DNA of 24,108 bases from an uncultured bacterium (GTDB taxonomy: Bacteria > Hydrogenedentota > Hydrogenedentia > Hydrogenedentales > CAILVY01): assembly GCA_937951485.1 (NCBI GenBank), contig CALEDJ010000077.1, forward strand, positions 1 to 24,108. The letters are read 5' to 3'. This document shows, one piece after another, positions 1 to 9,070 of this stretch (position 1 is its first letter; each line of letters begins with the position of its first letter). A program made the position numbers and the translations under genes. A model generated the notes under the pieces. That model saw only the letters and a list, made by a program, of their open reading frames with translations, ran no database searches and had not been told where the DNA came from.

Positions 1-140
1 CCCGGAGGGAGAGGAAGCAACAGCATTCCCCAGGTGGCGCGCCAAACACCCTCTCCCGGAGGGAGAGGAAGCAACAGCATTCCCCAGGTGGCGCGCCAAA
101 CACCCTCTCCCTCCGGGAGAGGGGTGGGGTGAGGGGGAAA
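1..140. repeat. Tandem 54-bp repeat with palindromic ends
   Basis: Two identical 54-bp copies lie head to tail at 1-54 and 55-108. A final hairpin, CCCTCTCCC-TCC-GGGAGAGGG, and a GTGGGGTGAGGG tail follow it. Each junction carries CCTCTCCC-x-GGGAGAGG, which can fold back on itself, so a hairpin recurs every 54 bp. The window opens inside a unit, so the array probably continues upstream. The CCCTCTCCC/GGGAGAGGG hairpin with a GGGTGAGGG tail resembles dispersed intergenic palindromes seen in many GC-rich bacteria. No coding potential was recognised. Confidence 0.85.
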
Positions 141-429
141 AAACAGAACATCCTGGCACACGAGTCAATGATGCTTCAGGAATCCCACGCAGAGCTTTGC
201 GTATATGAAAGGCCCGCCACATCATCTTGATTCAACAGGATTTTCCAAGGATTTTGTCCATATCCTTTCATTTTCTTGACGGCCTGTTTTAGACCACACT
301 GATCGGGGACATAGTTATCGTTCCGGCAAGTGTGTCGGCGTTTTGCCCACGCTGCCCGCACCACCCCGATGGGTTCAATGCCATGAATACAGTCGTTTCG
401 ATTTGGTACAATACAGGAAACATTTCAGG
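141..429. other. Non-coding stretch upstream of the sigma-54 activator
   Basis: About 290 bases with no convincing gene. Positions 220-277 read like a degenerate CAGGATT-type dispersed repeat and include the small inverted repeat AAGGAT (247-252) / ATCCTT (262-267). A TTGACG near 270 could be a -35 box, but no good -10 box sits at the right distance. The Shine-Dalgarno sequence of the following gene is at 415-420. Confidence 0.4.
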
Positions 430-1809
430 ATGCCTGTTTCGATGCGAAGCACACTCAAAACACGAAAGCCAACCGTCCTGGTCGCCACCAATGACCTGTC
501 CTATGGCGCGACGCTCTCTGAGTTTCTTCGGAGCCAGGGGTGTCGCGTGGAACGCTGTCATGACGCGGCGGGTGTTTTACGTTTGGCGGGTCGTCATCAT
601 TACGAGGTGCTGGTGTTGGATTTGGAACTGAGCATAGAGGGCGACTTGGACCTGGTTTCCTATGCCCGCCAGAAAAGCCCCGAAACACAGGTGGTCCTCC
701 TGTTCGATCCGGCACTTATGGAGAAAGCCCTGGAGGGTATTCGGCAGGGCGCGTTCTTCTATCTTCCCAGGAATAGCGCCCCATCCGATGTGGCGTTGGT
801 GGTGGAGAAAGCCCTGCAACAGCGCACTGCAGAAGCGGCGGCGGCGGACTTCGAGCAGACCCTGTTCGAGGAATTGGCGGGGCAGACCGCTGCGATGCAG
901 CGGGTGCTGGAACTGATTCAGAAGGTGGCGCCCACCGACAGCACGGTGCTGTTGCTCGGAGAAAGCGGGACAGGCAAGGAAGTGCTGGCAAACACCATCC
1001 ATCGTCTGAGCCGTCGCAGGGATCGGCCTTTCGTCGCGATCAACTGCGCAGCGCTGCCGGAGGGGCTGCTCGAAAGCGAACTTTTCGGCCATGTGCGCGG
1101 AGCCTTCACCGGGGCGGAACGCGACAAACGCGGTCTCTTTGAGGAGGCGGACGGCGGCACGATTTTCCTGGATGAAATCGGCGACATGTCGCCCATCACC
1201 CAGGCAAAAGTGCTGCGCGTGCTGCAGAACGGCGAAATCCGACGCGTGGGTTCCGCCGCTTCCCAGCGGGTGGATGTGCGCATCCTGGCCGCCACCAACC
1301 GCGACCTGGTGCAGGCCGTCGCGAACAATGCCTTCCGCGAAGACCTCTATTTCCGGCTGAACGTAATCCAGATTCGCATTCCGCCGCTGCGCGAACGCAT
1401 GGACGCCCTGCCCGCACTCGTCAACCATTTCCTCGCGCGCGCCAACGCGCGCTATGGAAAACAGGTGCGCCGCGTGGATGACCACGCCATGATCCTCCTG
1501 CGGCATTATGACTATCCCGGCAACGTGCGCGAGTTGGAAAGCATCATCGCGCACGCCGTCATTCTCGCCGAGGGCGACACGATCCGCGCCAGGGATTTGC
1601 CGGACCAGGTCCAGTTCGGCCGCGCCCCCCGGCTTGCGCTGCCCTACCGCGCTGAGGACGGCATCCTGACGCTGGCCGCCATGGAGGAAAAGCATATCCG
1701 GGAAGTCCTGGAACGACTGAACGGCAACCAGAGCCTCGCCGCGAAGAAACTGGGTATCTCGCGGTCCACCCTCTGGCGCAAGATGCGCGAGTACGGCATC
1801 GGCAAATAG
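430..1809 (+). CDS. Sigma-54-dependent activator, NtrC family, with degenerate receiver
   Basis: A 459-residue enhancer-binding protein that would use ATP to open sigma-54 RNA polymerase complexes. The order is receiver-like domain (about 14-130), AAA+ domain (about 150-385) and a Fis-type helix-turn-helix at the end (LAAKKLGISRSTLWRKMRE). Walker A is GESGTGKE (177-184), the sigma-54 contact loop is GAFTGA (224-229), and Walker B lies in GGTIFLDEIGD. The receiver keeps an aspartate in the phosphoacceptor position (D64). The usual DD acidic pair reads TN (20-21), the conserved Thr/Ser is F92 and the conserved Lys is R114, so normal phosphorylation is doubtful. The ATG at 430 is chosen because AGGAAA lies 9 bases upstream; ATG 442 is the alternative. 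No kinase gene is adjacent. The family call is firm; the target genes are unknown. Confidence 0.95.
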   Translation: MPVSMRSTLKTRKPTVLVATNDLSYGATLSEFLRSQGCRVERCHDAAGVLRLAGRHHYEVLVLDLELSIEGDLDLVSYARQKSPETQVVLLFDPALMEKALEGIRQGAFFYLPRNSAPSDVALVVEKALQQRTAEAAAADFEQTLFEELAGQTAAMQRVLELIQKVAPTDSTVLLLGESGTGKEVLANTIHRLSRRRDRPFVAINCAALPEGLLESELFGHVRGAFTGAERDKRGLFEEADGGTIFLDEIGDMSPITQAKVLRVLQNGEIRRVGSAASQRVDVRILAATNRDLVQAVANNAFREDLYFRLNVIQIRIPPLRERMDALPALVNHFLARANARYGKQVRRVDDHAMILLRHYDYPGNVRELESIIAHAVILAEGDTIRARDLPDQVQFGRAPRLALPYRAEDGILTLAAMEEKHIREVLERLNGNQSLAAKKLGISRSTLWRKMREYGIGK

Positions 1810-1889
1810 GGCGGGTTTTTGCGCACCTTTTTCCGGTTATCGGACGTGGTTGGATGCGTCGGACAAAGTCGGTCGTAGGCAAACCATCG

Positions 1890-1928
1890 CGAAAAAGAAC
1901 ACAGGCCGCCGCGTTTTGCGACGGCCTG
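1890..1928 (-). terminator. Rho-independent terminator of the exported EGEGE protein gene
   Basis: A hairpin at 1902-1928 has a 7-bp GC-rich outer stem (CAGGCCG/CGGCCTG), one mismatch, three more pairs and a 5-base loop. Read on the minus strand it is followed by TGTTCTTTTT, a U-rich tail. It lies about 30 bases past the minus-strand stop at 1961. It also sits between two converging genes, so it may stop read-through from the activator gene. Confidence 0.75.
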
Positions 1929-1960
1929 CGTATGTTCTTGTTTATGTTACTTGTGCTTGA

Positions 1961-3106
1961 TTATTTCTTGCGGCGGATACCCGCGAATCCCACCAATGCG
2001 CATGCACCGGCGAGCACCGCAAGGCCCAAACCGCTCGCCAGTGGCAGCGACCCGGCGGGAACCACGGTCACCCAGAAGGTCGGGGATGTGTACAGGGCTT
2101 TCCCGCCCGTATCCACAATAACCCGGTATCCGCCGGCATCGGCTTCGGTCACCCTTTCAATAACCAGCGATGACCCGCTTTCATCCGGACATACTTCTTC
2201 GTCCTTCAGCCATGTGAAGGTTCCGTTCAACGCCGTCACGGCCCGCAGTTCAAGACGTGCATTGATCTCAACAGTCCCCGGGCCGATGATCACGACCTGC
2301 CCCGGAATCTCGCCTTCGCCTTCGCCCTCGCCTTCGCCTTCCGCGCCGCAACCTTCAGGGAACACAGCCGGATTCAGGGCATTGGCGACGTAGGTTGATG
2401 CGCCCAGTGCTGCATAGGCTTCATATTCCACGCGGTTCGTGCAGCCGTCACCGTCCGCGTCGGCGTTAGGTGCAAACCACGCACCCATGGTGACGAAATC
2501 TTCGGGGTCCGGCGGCGTCACCCCAATGTCCGCCAGCAAGCCTACCAGGGCGTCCAGCGCGGCGAGGCTGTTTTCATCACCCAGTATTGCATAGCCGGCC
2601 AGCCCATAGGAAAGAGAATTAATGAGATGAGGCGCAATCATGTTTACGAGAGGCAAATAACCTACTGCAGCCAGCGCATCCTCTATCGTCGTTTTCAGGA
2701 GGGCGAAATTAGTGTTGAACGCCGCCAGGGTCGCCGCATGGGTCAACCCATTCTGGTTGAAGCCGGTATTGTTCAACACGGCGGCGATCACGCCCAATTC
2801 GTATTGGCCATCCAGCATGCCGTTGGGCTGAACATATGGTTCCTCCTCAATCGGCGCTCCATTGATGTCGGCCGTTTCACACATGACAAGGTTGGCAAAC
2901 ATGGCAATTTCCGGAACCAGACCGGCCACCGGAATAAGCGAACAATATACCGTGTCCAATGCCCCGCAGAAATTGAAATTGCCCGGAGAAGGTGGCAATG
3001 GCGTTAAGGGCAACGTGCTACAATTCGGTAGCGCCATCGCAGGTCCCGCAGCCACGAAAATCGCCACGGCAATCGCCAACACGCTCAGGTTCTTTTTCTT
3101 CATCAT
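1961..3106 (-). CDS. Exported protein: EGEGE linker, Ig-like domain, C-terminal anchor
   Basis: A 381-residue envelope protein of unknown function. A signal peptide (basic MMKKK, hydrophobic core, AMA cleavage near residue 25) starts it. A largely alpha-helical-looking region follows to about 205. A DADADGDG motif (215-222) resembles calcium-binding thrombospondin-3/dockerin loops. An EGEGEGEGEGE linker lies at 256-266 and an Ig-like beta domain at about 270-350. A C-terminal hydrophobic helix (about 354-376) ends in RRKK, the layout of PEP-CTERM/IPTL-CTERM sorting tails, though no exact signature motif was recognised. Met 3106 (or the next Met, 3103) is preferred because GGGAGGA lies upstream at good spacing; an in-frame ATG at 3145 lacks this. 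A strong promoter is visible upstream and a terminator downstream, so it is probably monocistronic and well expressed. Confidence 0.88.
   Translation of the reverse strand: MMKKKNLSVLAIAVAIFVAAGPAMALPNCSTLPLTPLPPSPGNFNFCGALDTVYCSLIPVAGLVPEIAMFANLVMCETADINGAPIEEEPYVQPNGMLDGQYELGVIAAVLNNTGFNQNGLTHAATLAAFNTNFALLKTTIEDALAAVGYLPLVNMIAPHLINSLSYGLAGYAILGDENSLAALDALVGLLADIGVTPPDPEDFVTMGAWFAPNADADGDGCTNRVEYEAYAALGASTYVANALNPAVFPEGCGAEGEGEGEGEGEIPGQVVIIGPGTVEINARLELRAVTALNGTFTWLKDEEVCPDESGSSLVIERVTEADAGGYRVIVDTGGKALYTSPTFWVTVVPAGSLPLASGLGLAVLAGACALVGFAGIRRKK
2310..2342 (-). repeat. Hexanucleotide repeat encoding the EGEGE linker
   Basis: About five imperfect copies of a 6-base unit (CGCCTT on the plus strand) encode alternating Glu and Gly. 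One copy reads CGCCCT. A tract like this can change length by slippage in steps of two residues without shifting the frame. Confidence 0.8.
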
Positions 3107-3270
3107 GACGCTTGGTTCCTCCCTTTCGAGATTACTGATTTCCACAAATCCAACCCACGGGCTCCAGCCTCACGTTTAGCGCGCCCACATCTTTGTCTTC
3201 CCTCGACACGATACCATCGTACACATCTTTCACAAATAAGATCAGGGAATGCCTTCCCCGTACCTACGTA

Positions 3271-3320
3271 ATCATATATCAAGACATCTGGTTTGTCAAC
3301 CCTTTTTTTCAATTTTTTTT
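3271..3320 (-). promoter_or_regulatory. Near-consensus sigma-70 promoter with A-tract UP element
   Basis: On the minus strand a perfect -35 TTGACA (3294-3299) and -10 TATGAT (3271-3276) are separated by exactly 17 bases. Directly upstream of the -35 box are two A-tracts of 8 and 7 bases (3313-3320 and 3303-3309), as in UP elements. The expected transcript start is near 3264. That leaves a leader of roughly 160 bases before the exported protein at 3106. I recognised no riboswitch class in the leader. Confidence 0.8.
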
Positions 3321-3410
3321 GCCTGCTTCTGGGGCAGTGGGAGGCGCTTTCCGGGAGGGCGCTGTTTCAGGGACCACTTCCCACGCACTCCCCGGGCGTT
3401 CATGGTTATT

Positions 3411-5009
3411 TCATCTTGTTGCATTGCGCCAGCCAAGCATCTCCACAAAATAGTGCAACTCTTTTATTTTCATTGCTTTACAGAGGCAAAGATAGAGGAG
3501 ACATGCCCCCGAAATCGCCGTGCCCGCCGCAAAACACTGCGCTCCGAGAGAGTCCCCAGCGCTCCGCAGCGCGATGCGCGTCCACAGTCCGTAAGCCGCT
3601 GCCGTCGCGATTAGCGTCGCCAGCGCGGTGCGCCCCAGCGCGGAGGCTGTGGCGGCATCCCAAAGCAGGCCATGGCGGTTGCACAGGAATACATACAGCA
3701 GAAAAAAGTTGACGGTGAAGGAAAGCGTGGTGGCTATGGCCAGCCCGCGATACCCCAGGGGGCCTGCCAGTGCGCAGTTCAACAGGATGTTCAGGACCAT
3801 GCTCGCTGACGCGATAATCACCGGTGTCCGGGTGTTCTGCTCGGCATAGAAGCCCTGCACGCTGATTTTCACCCATACAAACGAAAGAATGCCCAATCCA
3901 TAATAGAATAGAGCGATGGATGTCATATTTGTCATGTTTTCATCGAAATGTCCGCGCTCGAAGAGCAGCCGGACGATGGGACGGCCCAGCACAAGCAGTC
4001 CGAACATGGCGGGCGCGGCAAGAAAAAAACTCTGGCGATAGCCGTGGAGCAGGGTTTCACGCATGGCGCGGTCATCGCGGCGGGCCGCCGCGCGTGAAAT
4101 ATCGGGCAGAATCGCCACGGCCACCGCCACGCCGAAAACGGACAGCGGCAGTTGCACCAGCCGGTTGGCGTAGAACAACGCCGACACCACGCCGTCGGAC
4201 AATGAATACGCGAAGAACCCATCCACGAGTTTGTTCACCTCGCCCGCGGCCTGCCCCAGAATCACCGGCCCCAGCAGCCATGCTGCGCGGCGTATGGCCG
4301 GATGACCGAGGCGGAAATTGGGGAGCAGCACCCCGGTGTGGCGCTTCATGGCGATCCACATCACCGCCCATTGCGCCACGCCGCCCATCCATACGCCCGT
4401 CACCAGCGCCCACGCCGGGTCGGGAAACCAGTCGCGCAACCCAAGACATGTTGCAATGAGCGCCAGATTCAGCAGCACCGGCGACCACGACGGCGTGCCG
4501 TAGTGACGCGCCACAAAGAGCGGCCCCATCGCAAAGACCGCCATCCCAATGAAGAAGAGGTAGGGAAAAGTCCAGTAAATCAGGCGCACTGTCAGGCGCA
4601 GTTGTTCGGCATCCTTCGGTTCGGCGCGGGTCAACGGACGCAACGCCTCGATGATGGCAGGCACCCAGGGAATCAGCAGCAGCCCGATCACGGTCAGTGC
4701 GCCGAAAAGAAGGATCATCGCCGACAGACACGCCGAAACCAGTTCGCGGTATTTCGCCTCGGTGTCCCTTTCCCGCGCCTCGGCGAACACCGGCACGAAC
4801 GCCGCGTTTGCCGCGCCCTCCCCCAGCATGTCGCGCAGCATGTTCGGAAAGCGGAACGCAAAGAGAAACGCGTCGCGCGAGGCGTCCGGCACCAGCCCGC
4901 CGATCACCATGTCGCGGACCAGCCCCAGCACCCGGCTCAGCATCGTGCCCCCGGCGAATACCGCCGCAAAGCGCGTCACCCGTCGGTTTGTTTCTTTGTT
5001 GTCGCTCAT
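3411..5009 (-). CDS. murJ: Lipid II flippase MurJ
   Basis: A 532-residue polytopic inner-membrane protein of the MurJ/MviN family (MOP superfamily). It flips lipid-linked peptidoglycan precursor to the outer face of the membrane. The N-terminal signature is intact: SRVLGLVRD (25-33) followed by SRDAFLFAFRFPNMLRDM. It supplies residues matching E. coli R18, R24, D39 and R52 as R26, R32, D46 and R59. The length is close to the usual 510-530 residues with about 14 membrane segments. The start at 5009 has only a weak ribosome site but fits the family N-terminus. It is separated from the ABC genes upstream by 291 bases with a hairpin, so it is probably transcribed on its own. Confidence 0.96.
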   Translation of the reverse strand: MSDNKETNRRVTRFAAVFAGGTMLSRVLGLVRDMVIGGLVPDASRDAFLFAFRFPNMLRDMLGEGAANAAFVPVFAEARERDTEAKYRELVSACLSAMILLFGALTVIGLLLIPWVPAIIEALRPLTRAEPKDAEQLRLTVRLIYWTFPYLFFIGMAVFAMGPLFVARHYGTPSWSPVLLNLALIATCLGLRDWFPDPAWALVTGVWMGGVAQWAVMWIAMKRHTGVLLPNFRLGHPAIRRAAWLLGPVILGQAAGEVNKLVDGFFAYSLSDGVVSALFYANRLVQLPLSVFGVAVAVAILPDISRAAARRDDRAMRETLLHGYRQSFFLAAPAMFGLLVLGRPIVRLLFERGHFDENMTNMTSIALFYYGLGILSFVWVKISVQGFYAEQNTRTPVIIASASMVLNILLNCALAGPLGYRGLAIATTLSFTVNFFLLYVFLCNRHGLLWDAATASALGRTALATLIATAAAYGLWTRIALRSAGDSLGAQCFAAGTAISGACLLYLCLCKAMKIKELHYFVEMLGWRNATR

Positions 5010-5227
5010 ATCGGTTCACAGGGCAGGGTTGGAGTCCCGCATGAATCCCAACAGGCTGAAACCCGTACCCGGCGTTCGGCCCTTTGATGCGAATTCTGTT
5101 GCGCAGAATAGGGGGGATTCAAGTTTTGGATTTCATTTTTCGTCGTGGCGGGTGTGCGTCGTGGCGGGCGATTCCATACCGGTCGGCCCAGACAACCTCT
5201 GGTCGGACCGGCAGGAAAGAGAAAGCG

Positions 5228-5270
5228 CAGGCAGGGCCTGCACACTCCAGAGACGCCGTGTGCCTGCCTG
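5228..5270 (-). terminator. Hairpin terminator after the ABC permease gene
   Basis: CAGGCAG (5228-5234) pairs with CTGCCTG (5264-5270) and GCACAC (5240-5245) with GTGTGC (5258-5263), with a 5-base bulge on one arm and a 12-base loop. On the minus strand it is followed by a pyrimidine-rich tail, GCTTTCTCTTT. It lies about 30 bases past the permease stop. The imperfect U-tract lowers confidence. Confidence 0.5.
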
Positions 5271-5300
5271 GGACCCTGGAACGCCGGGCATCTTGTGTGA

Positions 5301-6260
<960 letters not shown>

Positions 6261-7211
6261 CTAGCCGGCCTGTTCCGCGGTGATGAGGTCCACGGGGGTT
6301 TCGCGGTCTTCGGGGTCGGTGCGCCGTTCAAGCATTTGCAGGGCGTATTCGATGCCGAAGACGGCGAGTCGGTCGGCGTGCTGGTCGGCGGTGGCGAGCA
6401 CCTCGCCCTTTTTCAACAGTTCCTGGATCGCCGAGATGTTGTCAAAGCCGACCACTTTGATCTCGCCAAGTTTCCCGGCGGCGCGCAGCGCCGCTACAGC
6501 CCCCAGCGCCATGCTGTCGTTCGCGCAGAGGATCGCCTTCAGGTCCGGGCGTTCTGTAATCATCGCCGAGACGACGCGGTTGGCCTTGGCCATCTCCCAG
6601 TCGCCGGACTGTGCCGCGACGATGTTCATGCCGGCGGCCTTCATCGCGTCCTCGAAGCCCAGCCGTCGCTGAATGGCATTGAAGGCGCCCGGCACGCCCT
6701 CGACAATCGCGACGGCGTCGCCCGGTTGCAAATGCTTCGCCAGGTATTCGCCCACCATTCGCGCGCCTTTGCGGTTGTCCGGACCGACAAAGGGGATGCG
6801 CAGACCGCGGTCCGCCAGCACCGCGTCGTCGAATTTATTGTCTATGTTGACCACGATGACGCCCGCGGCTATTGCGCGCCCGCAGACCGGCGCGAGCGCC
6901 TTGGAATCCGCCGGCGCAATCACAATCGCGTCCACCTTTCGCGCGATCATCTGCTCCACCAGTTGCACCTGGCGGTTCACGTCCAGTTCGTCCTTGATGC
7001 CCTCCGCGATGAGCGCGTAGCGGTCGGCGTGTTCCGCCTGATGCTGTCGCGCGCCCTGCTCCATCGTCAGGAAAAACTCGTTGGCCAGCGATTTCATGAT
7101 CAACGCGATGCGCGGCTTTTCATCCGCCGGGGGTCGCCCGCCGCACCCCGTTATCAGCAATCCCGCCCACAGCGCCGCGCACAATGCCACCCATGCCACC
7201 CGCCACGCCAT
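6261..7211 (-). CDS. Sugar-binding lipoprotein of an ABC transporter
   Basis: A 316-residue substrate-binding protein of the Peripla_BP_4 (ribose-binding RbsB-like) family. A hydrophobic leader ends in the lipobox LITGC, giving a lipidated Cys23, so it should be membrane-tethered. Family hallmarks are ALIMKSLANEFF at the N-terminus, VDAIVIAPADSKAL, and ILCANDSMALGAVAAL with VVGFDN toward the C-terminus. The ATG at 7211 is chosen because GAGGAGGG lies 8 bases upstream. An upstream in-frame ATG (7229) overlaps that ribosome site. It forms a two-gene unit with the permease. The missing ATPase may be encoded elsewhere and shared. Confidence 0.93.
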   Translation of the reverse strand: MAWRVAWVALCAALWAGLLITGCGGRPPADEKPRIALIMKSLANEFFLTMEQGARQHQAEHADRYALIAEGIKDELDVNRQVQLVEQMIARKVDAIVIAPADSKALAPVCGRAIAAGVIVVNIDNKFDDAVLADRGLRIPFVGPDNRKGARMVGEYLAKHLQPGDAVAIVEGVPGAFNAIQRRLGFEDAMKAAGMNIVAAQSGDWEMAKANRVVSAMITERPDLKAILCANDSMALGAVAALRAAGKLGEIKVVGFDNISAIQELLKKGEVLATADQHADRLAVFGIEYALQMLERRTDPEDRETPVDLITAEQAG

Positions 7212-7300
7212 AGTTCCGTCCCTCCTCATGCCGTCCGGCAGCGTCCACCCCGTTCATAAAGTCCACGGAAATCTTGAAGTTCAATCACAAGGTCGCCATT

Positions 7301-7329
7301 ATCATACCGAAAGTGGGGGCGCTTGGCCA
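7301..7329 (-). promoter_or_regulatory. Candidate sigma-70 promoter for the binding protein/permease pair
   Basis: On the minus strand TGGCCA (7324-7329, 4 of 6 matches to the -35 box) is followed by 17 bases and TATGAT (7301-7306). This would give a leader of about 80 bases. It is a plausible but not strong match. Confidence 0.4.
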
Positions 7330-7435
7330 TTTTTCCGCCCATTCAAGACGGCAAAGGTTGCAGTACGGTGCGTGATTGGGCTAGTTTCAGGCGTTGAGAA
7401 GAGCGACGATTGCCGAAAAACAATGGAGACATTTC

Positions 7436-9064
7436 ATGCGCAAGCAAAATCGCATCGTCTGGAAGACGGCCGTATGTGTCGCGGCATATCTGGGCTGCCT
7501 TGCAGCAGCGGCGGATACGGTTACGGGCATCGTGTTCCACGACAAGAACGGCAACGGCGTGCTTGACCGGCGCGAAAAGGGTATCCGCGATGTGCTGGTC
7601 AGCAATGGCCGCGATGTGGTGGCGACGGACAAGCACGGCCGCTACACCCTGCCCATCGAAGACGACATGGTGGTTTTCGTGATCAAGCCGGCGGGCTGGA
7701 CCCCGCCGGTCTGCCCGGAACTCAATATCCCGCTGTTCCATTATGTGCACAAGCCCGCGGGTTCTCCGGAAATGCGGTATGCCGGCGTGGCGCCGACCGG
7801 CCCGGTGCCGGATTCGGTGAATTTCCCACTGCGTCCCCAAAAAGAGCGGAAACGTTTCCGGATTGTGTGCATGGGGGACACCCAGACCCGCAACCAGCAG
7901 GAAGTGGATTATCTTTCGCATGCGATTGTTTCGGAACTCGATGGCATTGACGCGGCTTTTGGCGTGACGCTGGGCGACGTGGTTTTCGATGATCTCAGCG
8001 TGTTCGAGCCGATGGCGCGCAGCATTGCCCGCATCGGTCTGCCCTGGCGGCATGTGCCCGGCAACCACGACCTGAACCAGGATGCGCCGGAACAGCGCTA
8101 CACCGCCGACAGTTTCATCCGCGTTTTTGGCCCGCCCTATTACGCCTTCGCCTACGGCCCGGTGCATTTCATTGTGTTGAAAAACATCCACTGGCACATC
8201 GGCGAGCGCAGTTATCATGCGGAACTTGGCGCCGACCAGTTGAAATTCGTGGAAGGCTATTTGCGTCATGTGCCGAGAAACCGGCTGGTCGTCCTGTTCA
8301 TGCACATCCCGATCACCGAAATCCGCGACCGCAAGCAACTTTTTGACTTGCTCCAGAATCGTCCCCACACCTTCTCGCTTTCGGCGCACACGCATGATCA
8401 GCGGCATGTCTTTCTCGACGCCACGCATGGCTGGCACGGGGCCAAGCCGCACCACCACCTGATTCACGCGACCGCCTGCGGCGCCTGGTGGGGCGGCAAT
8501 TTTGATGAACTCAGCATCCCGCTGTCCCCGATGGCCGACGGCAAGCCCAAGGGCTATTCCCTGATCTATTTCGATGACAGCCGTTATCAGGTGGTTTTCA
8601 AGGCCGCGGGCCGCCCCGCCGGCCACCAGATGAGCATCTATGCGCCGGACCCCGTGCCGGCGCATTCCCCGGAATTCACCGACGTGATCGTGAACGTGTT
8701 CGCGGGGTCGGAGCGGTCCCGGGTGGAAATGCGCGTGGGAGAGAGCGGCGCGTGGACCCTGATGCAGCCTTTCCGCGGGGAAGACCCATATTACCTCAAA
8801 CTTCACGGGCGACAGGTCGCATTCGTGGAGAAAATCGCCGCGATGAAAGAGGCGGCGGAAATCAACGACGCGTTGCTGCGGCAAATCCAGGCGGAATTCA
8901 TGCACATCATCGGGCGCGGCATGGCCCGGCCCAAAGATTCGGCGCATTTGTGGAAAGCGCCGCTGCCCGCCGGGCTGCGCCCCGGCTGCCACACCGTCCA
9001 CGTGCGCACCACCGACATGTTCGGCGCACAGCATGCCGCCGCCCGCGTCATCCGCGTGGAGTAG
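7436..9064 (+). CDS. Secreted calcineurin-like phosphoesterase with N-terminal beta domain
   Basis: A 542-residue exported metallophosphoesterase. A signal peptide (about 1-26) leads into a beta-sandwich-like N-terminal domain with an EF-hand-like DKNGNGVLD (36-44), as in the family's usual N-terminal domain. The catalytic domain carries the binuclear-metal motifs in order: GDTQ (D148, Q150), GDVVFDD (D181), GNHD (N210, H211), H290 in MHIP, and AHTH (H318, H320). The first block has Gln where many relatives have His. A C-terminal beta domain (about 400-542) matches the calcineurin-like C-terminal layout. ATG 7436 is chosen because GGAG lies 7 bases upstream. It diverges from the transporter genes. 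The substrate is unknown; phosphodiesters outside the cytoplasm are likely. Confidence 0.9.
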   Translation: MRKQNRIVWKTAVCVAAYLGCLAAAADTVTGIVFHDKNGNGVLDRREKGIRDVLVSNGRDVVATDKHGRYTLPIEDDMVVFVIKPAGWTPPVCPELNIPLFHYVHKPAGSPEMRYAGVAPTGPVPDSVNFPLRPQKERKRFRIVCMGDTQTRNQQEVDYLSHAIVSELDGIDAAFGVTLGDVVFDDLSVFEPMARSIARIGLPWRHVPGNHDLNQDAPEQRYTADSFIRVFGPPYYAFAYGPVHFIVLKNIHWHIGERSYHAELGADQLKFVEGYLRHVPRNRLVVLFMHIPITEIRDRKQLFDLLQNRPHTFSLSAHTHDQRHVFLDATHGWHGAKPHHHLIHATACGAWWGGNFDELSIPLSPMADGKPKGYSLIYFDDSRYQVVFKAAGRPAGHQMSIYAPDPVPAHSPEFTDVIVNVFAGSERSRVEMRVGESGAWTLMQPFRGEDPYYLKLHGRQVAFVEKIAAMKEAAEINDALLRQIQAEFMHIIGRGMARPKDSAHLWKAPLPAGLRPGCHTVHVRTTDMFGAQHAAARVIRVE

Positions 9065-9070
9065 TCGGGG

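Noticed and set aside
577-1695. Long open frame on the minus strand opposite the sigma-54 activator
   Set aside because: It mirrors a clearly conserved gene in GC-rich DNA and its product matches no family; an antisense shadow.
3107-3264. c-di-GMP or other riboswitch in the leader of the exported protein
   Set aside because: None of the conserved core sequences I know could be placed with confidence.
3293-3330. T-rich tract read as a plus-strand terminator
   Set aside because: No stable hairpin precedes it, and on the minus strand it is better explained as the A-tract upstream of a consensus promoter.
7343-9034. Long open frame on the minus strand opposite the phosphoesterase
   Set aside because: The plus-strand frame has all metallophosphoesterase motifs, a signal peptide and a ribosome site; the reverse frame has none.
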